A stretch of DNA of 64,000 nt from VRUE01 sp963717375. GTDB lineage: Bacteria > Actinomycetota > Thermoleophilia > Solirubrobacterales > 70-9. Every line of letters begins with the position of its first letter. Within the stretch, counting starts at the first letter, position 1. The DNA lies in NCBI GenBank assembly GCA_963717375.1, contig OY970329.1, positions 2,728,001-2,792,000 of the forward strand, given 5' to 3'. A program made the translations under genes and the position numbers. Of this stretch, positions 39,561 to 48,135 are shown one piece after another. The notes under the pieces are model-generated. The model worked only from the letters and a program-made list of their open reading frames with translations. It did not search any database and was not told the origin of the DNA.

Positions 39561-40259
39561 ATGAGCGGCGTAATCCAAGACATTGAGCGAAGTCAGCTGA
39601 GGAAGGGTCTCCCTTCCTTTGACGCTGGCGATCGCGTTCGCGTCCACTTCCAGGTCGTCGAGGGGACCCGCCGCCGTACCCAGGTCTTCGAGGGAATCGT
39701 CCTGAAGCGACAGGGCTCGGGCGCGCGCGAGACCTTCACTGTGCGCAAGCAGTCCTTCGGCGTCGGCGTTGAGCGAACCTTTCCGTTGCACTCGCCGAAG
39801 ATCGAGAAACTTGAGATCGCGGCCCGCGGTGCCGTGCGCCGGGCGAAGCTCTACTACCTGCGCGGTCGCATCGGCAAGGCGGCACGCGTCGCCGAGCGGC
39901 GCTGGGGGATCGACGAGGAGTTGATCTCGGCTCCGACGGCGGCTGCTGAGCCCGAGGCGGTTGACGCCGAGGGGGTCAGCCAGTCCGAGGAAGACGCTCA
40001 GGCTGCTCCGGAGGAGGCAAGCGCAGAGGCGACGACCGACGAGGAGCCAGCGGCTGAGGCCGAGGTGGTTGCTGAGGAGACTGCGGAGGCATCTGAGGAG
40101 CCTGCAGAGGCATCAGCGGAGGCGAGCAGTGAGGTTGCGGAGGGCACGGACGCTGAGGCGGCCGAGGCGGGGGAGACCGAGGACAACGCCGCGGCTGAGG
40201 ATGCCGAGGACGAGGCGCCGGACGAGAAGTCCGACGACTCCGGCGGGGACTCGGCCTGA
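39561..40259 (+). CDS. rplS: 50S ribosomal protein L19 with long acidic tail
   Basis: 232 residues, about twice the usual 115. Residues 1-115 are ordinary L19 (FDAGDRVRVHFQVVEG, RIQVFEGIV-like TQVFEGIVLKRQG, VRRAKLYYLRGRIGKAARV). Residues about 125-232 are an Ala/Glu/Asp low-complexity tail with almost no basic residues, ending DEKSDDSGGDSA. The tail stays in frame to the stop, which overlaps the lepB start as CTGA. Confidence 0.93.
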   Translation: MSGVIQDIERSQLRKGLPSFDAGDRVRVHFQVVEGTRRRTQVFEGIVLKRQGSGARETFTVRKQSFGVGVERTFPLHSPKIEKLEIAARGAVRRAKLYYLRGRIGKAARVAERRWGIDEELISAPTAAAEPEAVDAEGVSQSEEDAQAAPEEASAEATTDEEPAAEAEVVAEETAEASEEPAEASAEASSEVAEGTDAEAAEAGETEDNAAAEDAEDEAPDEKSDDSGGDSA

Positions 40260-40876
40260 AACTCTCGATCCCGAAGCCGACAAGTCGAGGCGGCGGGTTC
40301 GTAGAGCTGGTCGTCATCGTCGCGCTGGCGCTGGGCCTGGCGCTCGCGATCCAGGCTTGGCTGATCAAGCCGTACCAGATCCCCTCGCAGTCGATGGAAC
40401 CGACCCTGGACGTCGGTCAGCGGGTTCTCGTCAACCGCTTCCTCTACCACTTCACCGACCCGAAGATCGGCGACATCATCGTCTTCCATCCGCCCGCTGG
40501 CGCCGACAACGGCACCGAATGCGGCGCCCCGCACAGCGAACGCGAGGCCTGCCCGAAGCCGACCCCCGGGGAGTCGAGCCAGAACTTCATCAAGCGGATC
40601 GTCGCCGGCCCCGGTGACACGCTCAGCGTCCGCGACGGGCACCCCGTCGTCAACGGGGTCGAGAAGAGCGAAGAGTCCTACATCCGGCCCTGCGGAACGG
40701 CCGTCGTCTGCAATTTGCCGAAGGCGATCAAGATTCCACCCGGCTACTACTTCATGATGGGCGACAACCGTGGCGAAAGCGATGACAGCCGCTTCTGGGG
40801 ACCCATCCCCCGTGGATGGATCATCGGCAAGGCCTTTGCCACCTACTGGCCGCCTGACCGCGTCGGTCTCCTCTAA
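40256..40876 (+). CDS. lepB: Signal peptidase I, apparent CTG start
   Basis: Cleaves signal peptides at the membrane. 206 residues if it starts at CTG 40256, which overlaps the rplS stop (CTGA). No ATG, GTG or TTG lies between there and the ATG inside the catalytic SMEPTL motif, where starting would delete the active Ser46. From CTG the protein has a short basic N terminus (KLSIPKPTSR), one helix (FVELVVIVALALGLALAIQA), QIPSQSMEPTL, catalytic Lys in FIKRIVAGPGD near residue 113, and MGDNRGESDDSRFWG. Confidence 0.85.
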   Translation: MKLSIPKPTSRGGGFVELVVIVALALGLALAIQAWLIKPYQIPSQSMEPTLDVGQRVLVNRFLYHFTDPKIGDIIVFHPPAGADNGTECGAPHSEREACPKPTPGESSQNFIKRIVAGPGDTLSVRDGHPVVNGVEKSEESYIRPCGTAVVCNLPKAIKIPPGYYFMMGDNRGESDDSRFWGPIPRGWIIGKAFATYWPPDRVGLL

Positions 40877-41555
40877 GCCCCCCGCCAAAGGGAAGGCCCA
40901 CCAGCGCCGCCTGGTACGGACGCGGCGGCTCTTCGCCTTCGACCGGGGTCTCGGCAGCCGCCTGGTTGCAGGAGCCGATGAGGCGGGCCGTGGCTGTCTC
41001 GCCGGCCCCCTTGTCGCCGCGGCGGTGCTGATCGACTACGAGGCGCTCTCGCACGCCGACCGGCGCTCCCTCGCCGGCCTCCACGACTCCAAGCAGATGA
41101 GCGTCGAGAAGCGGGCTGAGCTCTTTCCCTGCGTTCTCAGCGCCGCCGCGCGGGTCAGCGTCGTCATCCGCTGCGCTCGCGGGATCGACGACCGCGGCCT
41201 GCACGTGACCAACATCGAAGCCCTGGCCAACGCGCTGGAACGGCTGCGCCCGGAGGCCGGCGCGACGTGCCTGGTCGACGGCTTCTCCCTGCGCAATTGC
41301 GCGGTGCCGCATCGTGCTGTGATCGGGGGCGACGGGAAGAGCGCGGCGATCGCCGCCGCCTCGGTGATCGCCAAGGTCACCCGCGACCGCTACATGCACG
41401 GCGCCGCCGACGATCACCCCGGCTGGGGCTTCGAGGAGCACGTCGGTTACTCGACTCCCGAGCACCGCGAGGCGATCGAGCGGATCGGCATCTCGCCCTT
41501 GCACCGGCGCTCGTTCCAGTCGGTGGCTTATTCCCAGTTGGAGCTGGCCGGCTAG
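40782..41555 (+). CDS. rnhB: Ribonuclease HII (start uncertain)
   Basis: Removes RNA from DNA hybrids and single ribonucleotides. The conserved part begins near 40920 (LFAFDRGLGSRLVAGADEAGRG). Catalytic residues are all visible: DE of GADEAGRG, Asp of CLVDGFSL and Asp of IAKVTRDRYM. The only ATG/GTG codons in frame (GTG 40770, ATG 40782) lie within lepB; a CTG at 40854 would give 233 residues, closer to family length. The stop TAG is shared as CTAG with convergent yraN. Confidence 0.88.
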   Translation: MTAASGDPSPVDGSSARPLPPTGRLTASVSSKPPAKGKAHQRRLVRTRRLFAFDRGLGSRLVAGADEAGRGCLAGPLVAAAVLIDYEALSHADRRSLAGLHDSKQMSVEKRAELFPCVLSAAARVSVVIRCARGIDDRGLHVTNIEALANALERLRPEAGATCLVDGFSLRNCAVPHRAVIGGDGKSAAIAAASVIAKVTRDRYMHGAADDHPGWGFEEHVGYSTPEHREAIERIGISPLHRRSFQSVAYSQLELAG

Positions 41556-41929
41556 AACGCTCCCTCGATGTGCTCGATGTCGATCGCGTTGCCGGCGCGG
41601 TCGAAGGTGACGCCGACGGCGTCGAAGCGGATCTCGGCGTAGTAGGGAGCGTCGGGGCGTTCGCCCATCCAGGCGGTGGCGAGCCGGCGCACGCGCTGCT
41701 GCTTGCGCCGGTCGACGCCGAGGATCGGGCGCTCGGGGCCGAAGGCGGAGTTCTCGCGGCCGGCCTTGACCTCGACGAAGACCAGGGTGTGGTTGTTGAG
41801 GGCGACGATGTCGAGCTCGCCGAAGCGGGTGCGGGCGTTGCGCTCGAGGATCTCCCAGCCAGACCCGGCCAGGCGGGCGGCGACCAGATCCTCGGCGGCG
41901 CGGCCGATCCGCTGTCGTTGCAAGGTCAT
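41552..41929 (-). CDS. yraN: UPF0102 (YraN) nuclease-fold protein
   Basis: 125 residues. RIGRAAEDLVAARL, RTRFGELDIVAL and LVFVEVKAGREN give the E-x-D-ExK pattern of restriction-endonuclease-like folds. Usually near rnhB, comM and dprA, as here, suggesting a part in DNA processing during uptake or recombination; no activity is firmly known. Confidence 0.9.
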   Translation of the reverse strand: MTLQRQRIGRAAEDLVAARLAGSGWEILERNARTRFGELDIVALNNHTLVFVEVKAGRENSAFGPERPILGVDRRKQQRVRRLATAWMGERPDAPYYAEIRFDAVGVTFDRAGNAIDIEHIEGAF

Positions 41930-41937
41930 CCGGCCCG

Positions 41938-41943
41938 ACCATA
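41938..41943 (-). promoter_or_regulatory. -10 element of yraN
   Basis: Minus-strand TATGGT, 8 nt before ATG 41929. Confidence 0.5.
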
Positions 41944-42041
41944 GGGCCGATTTCCGGTGTCCACGCCGGTTGCGCGCCTTTCATGCGAGAGGCTGCATTG
42001 GCTTGCGCGCAGCTGCGCACCACGCGTCGGATTCGGCTCCC

Positions 42042-42047
42042 TAGCGT
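42042..42047 (+). promoter_or_regulatory. -10 element of comM (leaderless)
   Basis: TAGCGT, 7 nt before GTG 42055. It decides the start over codons back to ATG 41983. Confidence 0.55.
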
Positions 42048-42054
42048 GGTTTCC

Positions 42055-43551
42055 GTGCTCGCCACAGCGCAGACATTCACGCTCGACGGCATCTCCGCCC
42101 GCCCCGTCCGGGTCGAGGTCGACGTCCACCGCGGCCTGCCTGCCTTCTCCGTCGTCGGCCTTCCCGACGCTGCGGTGCGCGAGGCGCGCGAGCGGGTGCG
42201 GGCGGCGCTGGTCAACTGCGGCTTCGAGTTCCCGCTGCGGCGGATCGTCGCCAACTTGGCGCCGGCCAGCCTGCGCAAGGCCGGACCGGGGATGGACTTG
42301 GCGATTGCCGCCGCGCTGCTCACCGCCTCCGGCCAGCTCGATCTCGAGAAGTTGTCGCGCCTTGCCTTGGTCGGGGAGCTGGCGCTTGACGGCTCGGTGC
42401 GCCCGGTGCCGGGCGTGCTGGCGATTGCCGAGGCGGCCCGGGAGCGGGGCACCGAGGCGATCGTGGTGCCGGCGGAGAACGGGCCCGAGGCGGCGCTGGC
42501 CGGAGATATCGGGGTGATTTGCCTGGAGAGTCTCGGCCAGCTCGCTGCCCTCGCCGGCGGAGACTGGACGCCGGAGCCGCCCGAGCCGATGCCGCTGGAG
42601 CTCAGCACCGGTGATAGTGGTCCGGACCTGGCGGACCTCCGCGGCCAGCGACACCTCCGCTACGCGCTCGAGGTCGCCGCGGCCGGCGGCCACAGCCTGC
42701 TGATGGTCGGTCCACCCGGGGCCGGCAAGTCCCTCGCGGCCAGCCGCTTGCCCTCGATCCTGCCGTCGCTGGCTGCCCCCGAGGCATTGGAGGTGGCTCG
42801 GATCGCCAGCGCCTGCGGGCGGCTCGGCGAAGCCGGCACGGGTGGCCGGCCCTTTCGGGCGCCACACCACACGGTCAGCCCGGCCGCCCTGGTCGGTGGC
42901 GGCAACCCGCCGAATCCCGGCGAGGCCACGCTCGCCCACCGCGGTGTCCTCTTCCTCGATGAGCTTTGCGAGTTCCGCCGCGACACGCTGGAGGCACTGC
43001 GGGCGCCGCTCGAGACCGGCTGGGTAGCGATCGCCCGCGCCGGCTCCTGGCGGCACCTGCCGTGCCGCTTCATGCTCGTCGCGGCCGCCAACCCATGTCC
43101 CTGCGGGCGCGGCGAGGCCGACCCGGAGTGCAGCTGTGCGCCGCTGGCGGTGCAGCGCTACCAGGCTCGCCTCAGCGGCGCCCTCGCCGACCGCATCGAC
43201 GTCCTCGCCGCGATCCGCCAGCCCAGCGCCGAGGAGATCGGCGGGCCTCCGGGCGAGCCGTCGGCCACGGTCCGCGAGCGGGTCAGCGGAGCCCGTGAGC
43301 GCCAGGAAGGCCGCCTCGGGGTGGGCCGCTGTAACGCCGAGATGACGCCGGGTGAGGTGCGTGAGTGCACGATGGAAACCGCGGCCGCTTCGCTGCTTGC
43401 CGATGCTTACTCGCGTCGCCGTCTCAGCGGGCGCGCCCACGATCGGGTGCTGAGGTTGGCGCAGACGATCGCCGACCTCGCCGGCAGCGGGGCGATCGGG
43501 CGCGAGCAGATGGCGCAGGCCCTGCAACTGCGCCGCAGGGATCAGGAATGA
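42055..43551 (+). CDS. comM: ComM/YifB Mg-chelatase-like AAA+ helicase
   Basis: Promotes branch migration during natural transformation. 498 residues from GTG 42055 (VLATAQTFTLDGISA). N-terminal Lon-protease-like domain (VVGLPDAAVREARERVRAAL), Walker A VGPPGAGKS near residue 220, HHTVSPAALVGGG, Walker B GVLFLDEL, the zinc-like NPCPCGRGEADPECSC and C-terminal Mg_chelatase_C with SGRAHDRVLRLAQTIADL. ATGA overlap with dprA. Confidence 0.93.
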   Translation: MLATAQTFTLDGISARPVRVEVDVHRGLPAFSVVGLPDAAVREARERVRAALVNCGFEFPLRRIVANLAPASLRKAGPGMDLAIAAALLTASGQLDLEKLSRLALVGELALDGSVRPVPGVLAIAEAARERGTEAIVVPAENGPEAALAGDIGVICLESLGQLAALAGGDWTPEPPEPMPLELSTGDSGPDLADLRGQRHLRYALEVAAAGGHSLLMVGPPGAGKSLAASRLPSILPSLAAPEALEVARIASACGRLGEAGTGGRPFRAPHHTVSPAALVGGGNPPNPGEATLAHRGVLFLDELCEFRRDTLEALRAPLETGWVAIARAGSWRHLPCRFMLVAAANPCPCGRGEADPECSCAPLAVQRYQARLSGALADRIDVLAAIRQPSAEEIGGPPGEPSATVRERVSGARERQEGRLGVGRCNAEMTPGEVRECTMETAAASLLADAYSRRRLSGRAHDRVLRLAQTIADLAGSGAIGREQMAQALQLRRRDQE

Positions 43552-44663
43552 ACGCGCCAAGCGCCTGCCCCGACTGCCTGCGCCGCGCGCGCCTGCTCGC
43601 CCACCTCGCCCCCTACATCGAGAAGGTCGCGACCGGGGCGCCGGGCTCGCGCTCGCCCGAACTGTTGCGCCTCTCCAACGAGGATCTCGCCGAGGCGGTG
43701 GCGCCGAAGATCGCGGAGCAGGTGCTGTCGCAGGTCGCGGCCGTGCCGGAGAGCCGCCTCGCGGCCGACTTGCTGGCGGCGCGGTGCTGGGCTTGCTGTC
43801 GGCACGACCCCCGCTTCCCGGCTGGGTTGCACGACGCTGTCGACGCCCCCTGGGCCTTGATCGGCCGCGGCGATCCGGCGCTGCTGGAGCGGCTCGAGCC
43901 GGAGGCGACGGTGACGATCGTCGGCGCCAGGCGGGCCACCACCTATGGCCGCGAGGTGGCGCGCGATCTGGGCCGAGACCTGAGCGCTGCCGGCCTGCTC
44001 GTCATCAGCGGCCTCGCCTTTGGCATCGACGCCTGCGCCCACCGCGGTGCCCTCGACACCGGCACGACCGTTGCCGTCCTCGGCTGCGGTGCGGACGTCG
44101 CTTATCCGGCTTCGCACCGCTCGCTCTGGCGGCGAATCTGCGAATCGGGATTGGTCCTTTCTGAGCTTCCACCCGGAACCGGCGCCTGGCGCTGGACCTT
44201 TCCGGCGCGCAACCGGATCATGGCGGCGCTGGCGGGGATGACCGTGGTCGTCGAGGCCGCCCAGCGCTCCGGCTCGCTGATCACCGCCGACCTCGCCGCC
44301 GACCTCGGCCGCGATCTTGGAGCCGTGCCGGGACCGGTCAACTCGCGCGGTTCAGCCGGCACCAATGACCTGCTCGCCGGTGGCGCTTGCCTGATCCGCG
44401 ATGCTCAGGACGTGCTTGACGCGATGCTTGGTCCCGGCGTCCGCAAGGCCGAGCGCGCTGGGCCAGGGCTGGAGCCTCAGCTGCTCGCCGTGCTCGCCGC
44501 AGTCGACGGCGGCGCCCAGACCTGCGACGCGGTTGCCGCCGGGCTCGACCTCTCGGGCGCTGAGGCCGCCTCGTCCCTGGCGACCCTGGAGGCTCTCGGC
44601 TACGTCTCCTGTTCGCTGGTCGGGGTCTACTCGCGCACTCTGCTGGCGGCGCCGGGTGTCTAG
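43548..44663 (+). CDS. dprA: DNA processing protein DprA
   Basis: Loads RecA on incoming single-stranded DNA. 371 residues from ATG 43548 (overlaps comM). N-terminal region has CPDCLRRARLLAHLAP, then the Rossmann fold with VTIVGARRATTYG, VISGLAFGIDACAHRGAL, VLGCGADVAYPASH and FPARNRIMAALA, and a C-terminal winged helix (about 315-371). comM and dprA together suggest competence or a derived recombination role. Confidence 0.95.
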   Translation: MNAPSACPDCLRRARLLAHLAPYIEKVATGAPGSRSPELLRLSNEDLAEAVAPKIAEQVLSQVAAVPESRLAADLLAARCWACCRHDPRFPAGLHDAVDAPWALIGRGDPALLERLEPEATVTIVGARRATTYGREVARDLGRDLSAAGLLVISGLAFGIDACAHRGALDTGTTVAVLGCGADVAYPASHRSLWRRICESGLVLSELPPGTGAWRWTFPARNRIMAALAGMTVVVEAAQRSGSLITADLAADLGRDLGAVPGPVNSRGSAGTNDLLAGGACLIRDAQDVLDAMLGPGVRKAERAGPGLEPQLLAVLAAVDGGAQTCDAVAAGLDLSGAEAASSLATLEALGYVSCSLVGVYSRTLLAAPGV

Positions 44664-44666
44664 GCT
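44661..44666 (+). promoter_or_regulatory. -10 element of thiD overlapping the dprA stop (leaderless)
   Basis: TAGGCT begins at the dprA TAG stop; 7 nt before GTG 44674. Confidence 0.55.
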
Positions 44667-44673
44667 GCGCGGC

Positions 44674-45501
44674 GTGAACTCGGACCGCATCCCGGCAGTT
44701 CTCTCGATCGCCGGCTCGGACTCTGGCGGTGGCGCCGGCATCCAGGCCGACCTGAAGGCGTTTGCCCGCTGTGGCGTGCATGGAATGACCGCGATCACGG
44801 CGATCACGGCGCAGAGCACGGTCGCGGTGGAGGCGGTGGAAGCCGTCCCGCCCGAGATGATCCTGGCCCAGGTCGGCGCGGTCGCCGAAGACATTGGCGT
44901 CGACGCTGTCAAGGTCGGCATGCTGGGCACGGCGGAGACGGTCGAGGCGGTCGTCGAGGCGCTTGGCTTCGTCGGTGAAGCCCCCGTGGTGGTCGATCCA
45001 GTGATGGTCGCCGAGAGCGGCGCCGTGCTGCTCGATGACGAAGCGCGGGCGGCGCTGATCGAGCGCCTCCTGCCTCTCGCCACCGTCGTCACGCCCAACA
45101 TTCCCGAGGCACGGGCGCTGACCGGGGATGAGGAGCGGGATTCTCAGGAGGACCTCGCACGGGAGGTCCTGGCGCTGGGGCCACACGCCGCCGTTGTCAC
45201 CGGCGGGCACAGCGAGCGGGTCATCGACCTCTTCTTCGACGGCCAGGAATCGGCGGAGATCGCCGGCGAGCGCCACCCCGGCGACGCCGCCCACGGCTCT
45301 GGCTGCACCCACTCCTCAGCCCTCGCGGCCTTCCTCGCACTGGGTGAGACGCCCCTCGGGGCTGCGCGCAAAGCCCGCCAGGTCGCCTCGGCTGCGGTCG
45401 CCGCGGGCCTGCGCGATTTGGGTGAGGGCCCCGGCCCTGTCGACGTCTTCAACCTGACGGACCCAGGGTCCACCATGCGGCGTCCTCAGTCGTCCGAATA
45501 G
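44674..45501 (+). CDS. thiD: Hydroxymethylpyrimidine/phosphomethylpyrimidine kinase
   Basis: Two phosphorylations of the thiamine pyrimidine precursor. 275 residues, ribokinase-like: SIAGSDSGGGAGIQADLKAF, VKVGMLGTAE, VVDPVMVAESGA, TPNIPEARALTG and GSGCTHSSALAAFLA (catalytic Asp/Cys region). The C-terminal residues RRPQSSE and the stop are encoded by a family C repeat. A thiamine riboswitch cannot fit in the leaderless 5' end. Confidence 0.92.
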   Translation: MNSDRIPAVLSIAGSDSGGGAGIQADLKAFARCGVHGMTAITAITAQSTVAVEAVEAVPPEMILAQVGAVAEDIGVDAVKVGMLGTAETVEAVVEALGFVGEAPVVVDPVMVAESGAVLLDDEARAALIERLLPLATVVTPNIPEARALTGDEERDSQEDLAREVLALGPHAAVVTGGHSERVIDLFFDGQESAEIAGERHPGDAAHGSGCTHSSALAAFLALGETPLGAARKARQVASAAVAAGLRDLGEGPGPVDVFNLTDPGSTMRRPQSSE

Positions 45502-45530
45502 CGCTGCTATTCGGACTCCCTGCGTCCTTG
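45480..45530 (+). repeat. Hairpin repeat, family C, copy 2 (thiD-ilvD)
   Basis: GCGTCCTCAGTCG, hairpin GTCCGAATAGC-gct-GCTATTCGGAC (45492-45516), then CTCCCTGCGTCCTTG (45516-45530). The thiD stop TAG lies inside the left arm. Flanks match copy 1 at 3586; the hairpin sequence does not, but stays paired. Confidence 0.65.
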
Positions 45531-45555
45531 CCTGCTGGCCCCTGGGTCGCGTCAG

Positions 45556-45561
45556 TAGATT
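45556..45561 (+). promoter_or_regulatory. -10 element of ilvD (leaderless)
   Basis: TAGATT, 7 nt before ATG 45569; also selects it over the overlapping upstream codon at 45566. Confidence 0.6.
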
Positions 45562-45568
45562 TCGGTTG

Positions 45569-47263
45569 ATGAGCTCAAACGGCGCGACCAAGACCAGCCT
45601 TCCTCGTCCCCGCTCCAGTGCCGTCTTCGACGGCCCTGACCGGGCCCACTCGCGCGCCTACATGAAGGGCGTCGGCTACGACGACGACGCGCTGAGCCGG
45701 CCGACGATCGGCATCGCCAATACTTGGGCCGAGGCGAATTCGTGCAACTTCCACCTGCGCGGCCTCGCCGAGCACGTCAAGGAGGGCGTCCGCGCGGCGG
45801 GCGGCACGCCGCTGGAGTTCAACACCGTCGCGATCTCGGACGGGATCACGATGGGCACTCAGGGGATGAAGGCGTCGCTGGTCAGCCGCGAGGTGATCGC
45901 CGACTCGATCGAGCTGATGGCACGCGGCTACCAGTTCGACGCGATAGTGGCCCTCTGCGCCTGTGACAAGACGATCCCAGGCTGCGCGATGGCGCTCGCT
46001 CGCCTTGACGTCCCCTCGGTCGTGCTCTACGGCGGTTCGATCGCCCCCGGCCACTGGCACGGCCGCGACGTGACGATCCTCGACATCTTCGAGGCGATGG
46101 GCGCCCACAACGCCGGCGACATGACCGACGAGGAACTGAACGAGCTGGAGGGGGTCGCCAGTCCCGGCGCCGGCGCCTGCGGCGGCCAGTTCACCGCCAA
46201 CACGATGGCTTGCGCCTTCGAGGCGCTGGGGATCAGCGCCGGCGGCTCGGCGATGGTGCCGGCCGAAGACAGCGAGAAGGGCACGGTGGCGGAGCGGATC
46301 GGCGAGCTGGTGCTCGGCGTGCTGGTTGATGACGTCAGGCCGAGCAAGGTGATCACCCGCGACTCGCTGGAGAACGCGATCGCCTGCGTCTGCGCCTCGG
46401 GCGGATCGACCAACGCGGTCCTGCACCTGATCGCGCTCGCCAAGGAGCTCGAGATCGAGCTGACGATGGACGACTTCGAGCGGATCTCGCGGGCCACGCC
46501 GCTCTTCGCCGACCTCAAGCCGGGTGGGCGCTTCGTCGCCACCGACCTCTACGCCGCCGGCGGCGTGCCGGTGATCCTCAAGCGCCTGGCCGAAGCCGGC
46601 AGCCTCCACGCCGATGCGATCACGGTCAGCGGCAAGACAATCGGCGAGGTCGCCGATGAAGCGAGCGAGGCGCCCGGCCAGGAAGTCGTGCGGCCGCTGG
46701 CGGATCCGGTCAAGGCCGAAGGCGGCCTGGCGATCGTGAGAGGAAACGTCGCTCCCGACGGCGCGGTGGTGAAGCTCGCCGGTACCGAGCGGACCCAGCA
46801 GACCGGCCCGGCGCGGGTCTTCGAGTCAGAAGAGGACTGCTACCGCGCGGTCAAGGCCCAGCAGATCAACCCCGGCGACGTCGTAGTGATCCGCAACGAG
46901 GGCCCGGTCGGTGGCCCCGGCATGCGCGAGATGCTCCAGGTCACCGCCGCGATCGTCGGCGAGGGCCTGGGGGAGAGCGTGGCTATGGTCACCGACGGCC
47001 GCTTCTCCGGCGCCACCCGCGGCCTGATGCTCGGCCACGTCTCACCGGAGGCGGCCAGGGGTGGGCCGATAGCGGCGATCCGCGAGGGCGATCAGATCAC
47101 GGTCGACATCGACGGCCGCCGCCTCGACGTCGACCTCTCGGACGAGGAGATCGCCAAGCGGGTGGCCGAGCACGAGTCCCCGTCGTCTCCCTTTGGCAAG
47201 GGCGTGATGGCCAAGTACGCAGCCACCGTGTCGTCGGCGTCTCAGGGCGCTGTCACTGCTTAG
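45569..47263 (+). CDS. ilvD: Dihydroxy-acid dehydratase
   Basis: Third step of valine/isoleucine synthesis. 564 residues. Fe-S cysteines in CACDKTIPGC and GACGGQFTANTM; SGGSTNAVLHLIALA, IRNEGPVGGPGMREM and MVTDGRFSGATRG (catalytic Ser region) are standard. Stands alone with its own promoter; the stop overlaps the convergent hydrolase gene by 4 bp. Confidence 0.95.
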   Translation: MSSNGATKTSLPRPRSSAVFDGPDRAHSRAYMKGVGYDDDALSRPTIGIANTWAEANSCNFHLRGLAEHVKEGVRAAGGTPLEFNTVAISDGITMGTQGMKASLVSREVIADSIELMARGYQFDAIVALCACDKTIPGCAMALARLDVPSVVLYGGSIAPGHWHGRDVTILDIFEAMGAHNAGDMTDEELNELEGVASPGAGACGGQFTANTMACAFEALGISAGGSAMVPAEDSEKGTVAERIGELVLGVLVDDVRPSKVITRDSLENAIACVCASGGSTNAVLHLIALAKELEIELTMDDFERISRATPLFADLKPGGRFVATDLYAAGGVPVILKRLAEAGSLHADAITVSGKTIGEVADEASEAPGQEVVRPLADPVKAEGGLAIVRGNVAPDGAVVKLAGTERTQQTGPARVFESEEDCYRAVKAQQINPGDVVVIRNEGPVGGPGMREMLQVTAAIVGEGLGESVAMVTDGRFSGATRGLMLGHVSPEAARGGPIAAIREGDQITVDIDGRRLDVDLSDEEIAKRVAEHESPSSPFGKGVMAKYAATVSSASQGAVTA

Positions 47264-48135
47264 GCAGCAAGGAAGTCTTCCAACAGCGCGTTGAAGCGCG
47301 CGGGCCGCTCCAACTGCGGCACGTGACCCGTGTTCTCGAAGATCTCGAGGCGGGAATGGGGGATGCGGCGGTGATAGCTCTGGGCCGCGATCGCCGGGAT
47401 CACCCAGTCGTCGGTGCCCCAAACGATCATCGTCGGGATCTCGATCTCTTCGAGCCGATCGCGGGCGTCGTATTCGATCACGGCGTCGAGTGAGTCGGCG
47501 AACCCCGGGCAGGAAAGACCCGAGGCCATCTGCTCCCAGAGCAGCTCGGGACGCAGCTGGCCCGGATAGCGGACGAAGAAACGGAACATGGCGTAACGGA
47601 AGCGCCGGTGGCTGACGACGAACCGCGCCGCGGCGCCGAAGTGGGGCCCGAAGGTTTTCCATGCCCGGGAGGTCGCGGTGCCGCGCTGGTGTGGCAGCCA
47701 GGTGTTGATGAATCCCGCGGCCGAGACCAGGACCAGGCGATCGAAGCGGTCCGGCGCTGAAATCACGGCCTCCGCCGCGACCAGCCCGCCCATCGAGTTG
47801 CCGACCAGGGTGGCGCCTTTGCCGATCCCGAGCTTCTCGCAAAAATCCTGCAGGAGCCGGCCGTAGGCGGGCATGTCGATCGGCCAGGAGGGCATTGGGC
47901 TGGCGCCGAAGCCGGGCAGGTCGAGCGCGATCGCCCGATGGCTACGGCCGAAGTGGGGGAGGTTTTCGAGCCAGTTCTGCCAGGAGCCCGAGATGCCGTG
48001 GACGAAGACGATCGGATCGCCCTCACCGATCTCGGCGTAGTTGACCTCACCGCCGGGCAGCTCGACCCGGTGCAGGTGAGGCTGCCAGTCGAGCTTCAGC
48101 CAGTCCGGATCCGGGTTGCCGTAGTCGTCACGCAT
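47260..48135 (-). CDS. Alpha/beta hydrolase
   Basis: 291 residues from ATG 48135 (MRDDYGNPDPDWLKLDW). Oxyanion HG motif FVHGISGSWQNW, nucleophile elbow VGNSMGGLVAAE (Ser near residue 115), IVWGTDDWVIP with the acid, and NTGHVPQLE with the catalytic His. Close to the haloalkane dehalogenase/epoxide hydrolase/lipase-like branch; substrate unknown. Alternative ATG 48150. Overlaps the upstream folate gene by 8 nt. Confidence 0.85.
   Translation of the reverse strand: MRDDYGNPDPDWLKLDWQPHLHRVELPGGEVNYAEIGEGDPIVFVHGISGSWQNWLENLPHFGRSHRAIALDLPGFGASPMPSWPIDMPAYGRLLQDFCEKLGIGKGATLVGNSMGGLVAAEAVISAPDRFDRLVLVSAAGFINTWLPHQRGTATSRAWKTFGPHFGAAARFVVSHRRFRYAMFRFFVRYPGQLRPELLWEQMASGLSCPGFADSLDAVIEYDARDRLEEIEIPTMIVWGTDDWVIPAIAAQSYHRRIPHSRLEIFENTGHVPQLERPARFNALLEDFLAA

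Noticed and set aside
40143..40300. Programmed frameshift joining L19 and signal peptidase
   Set aside because: No slippery sequence at the junction, the overlap is an exact 4-bp CTGA like other coupled pairs, and a fused product would make no sense topologically.
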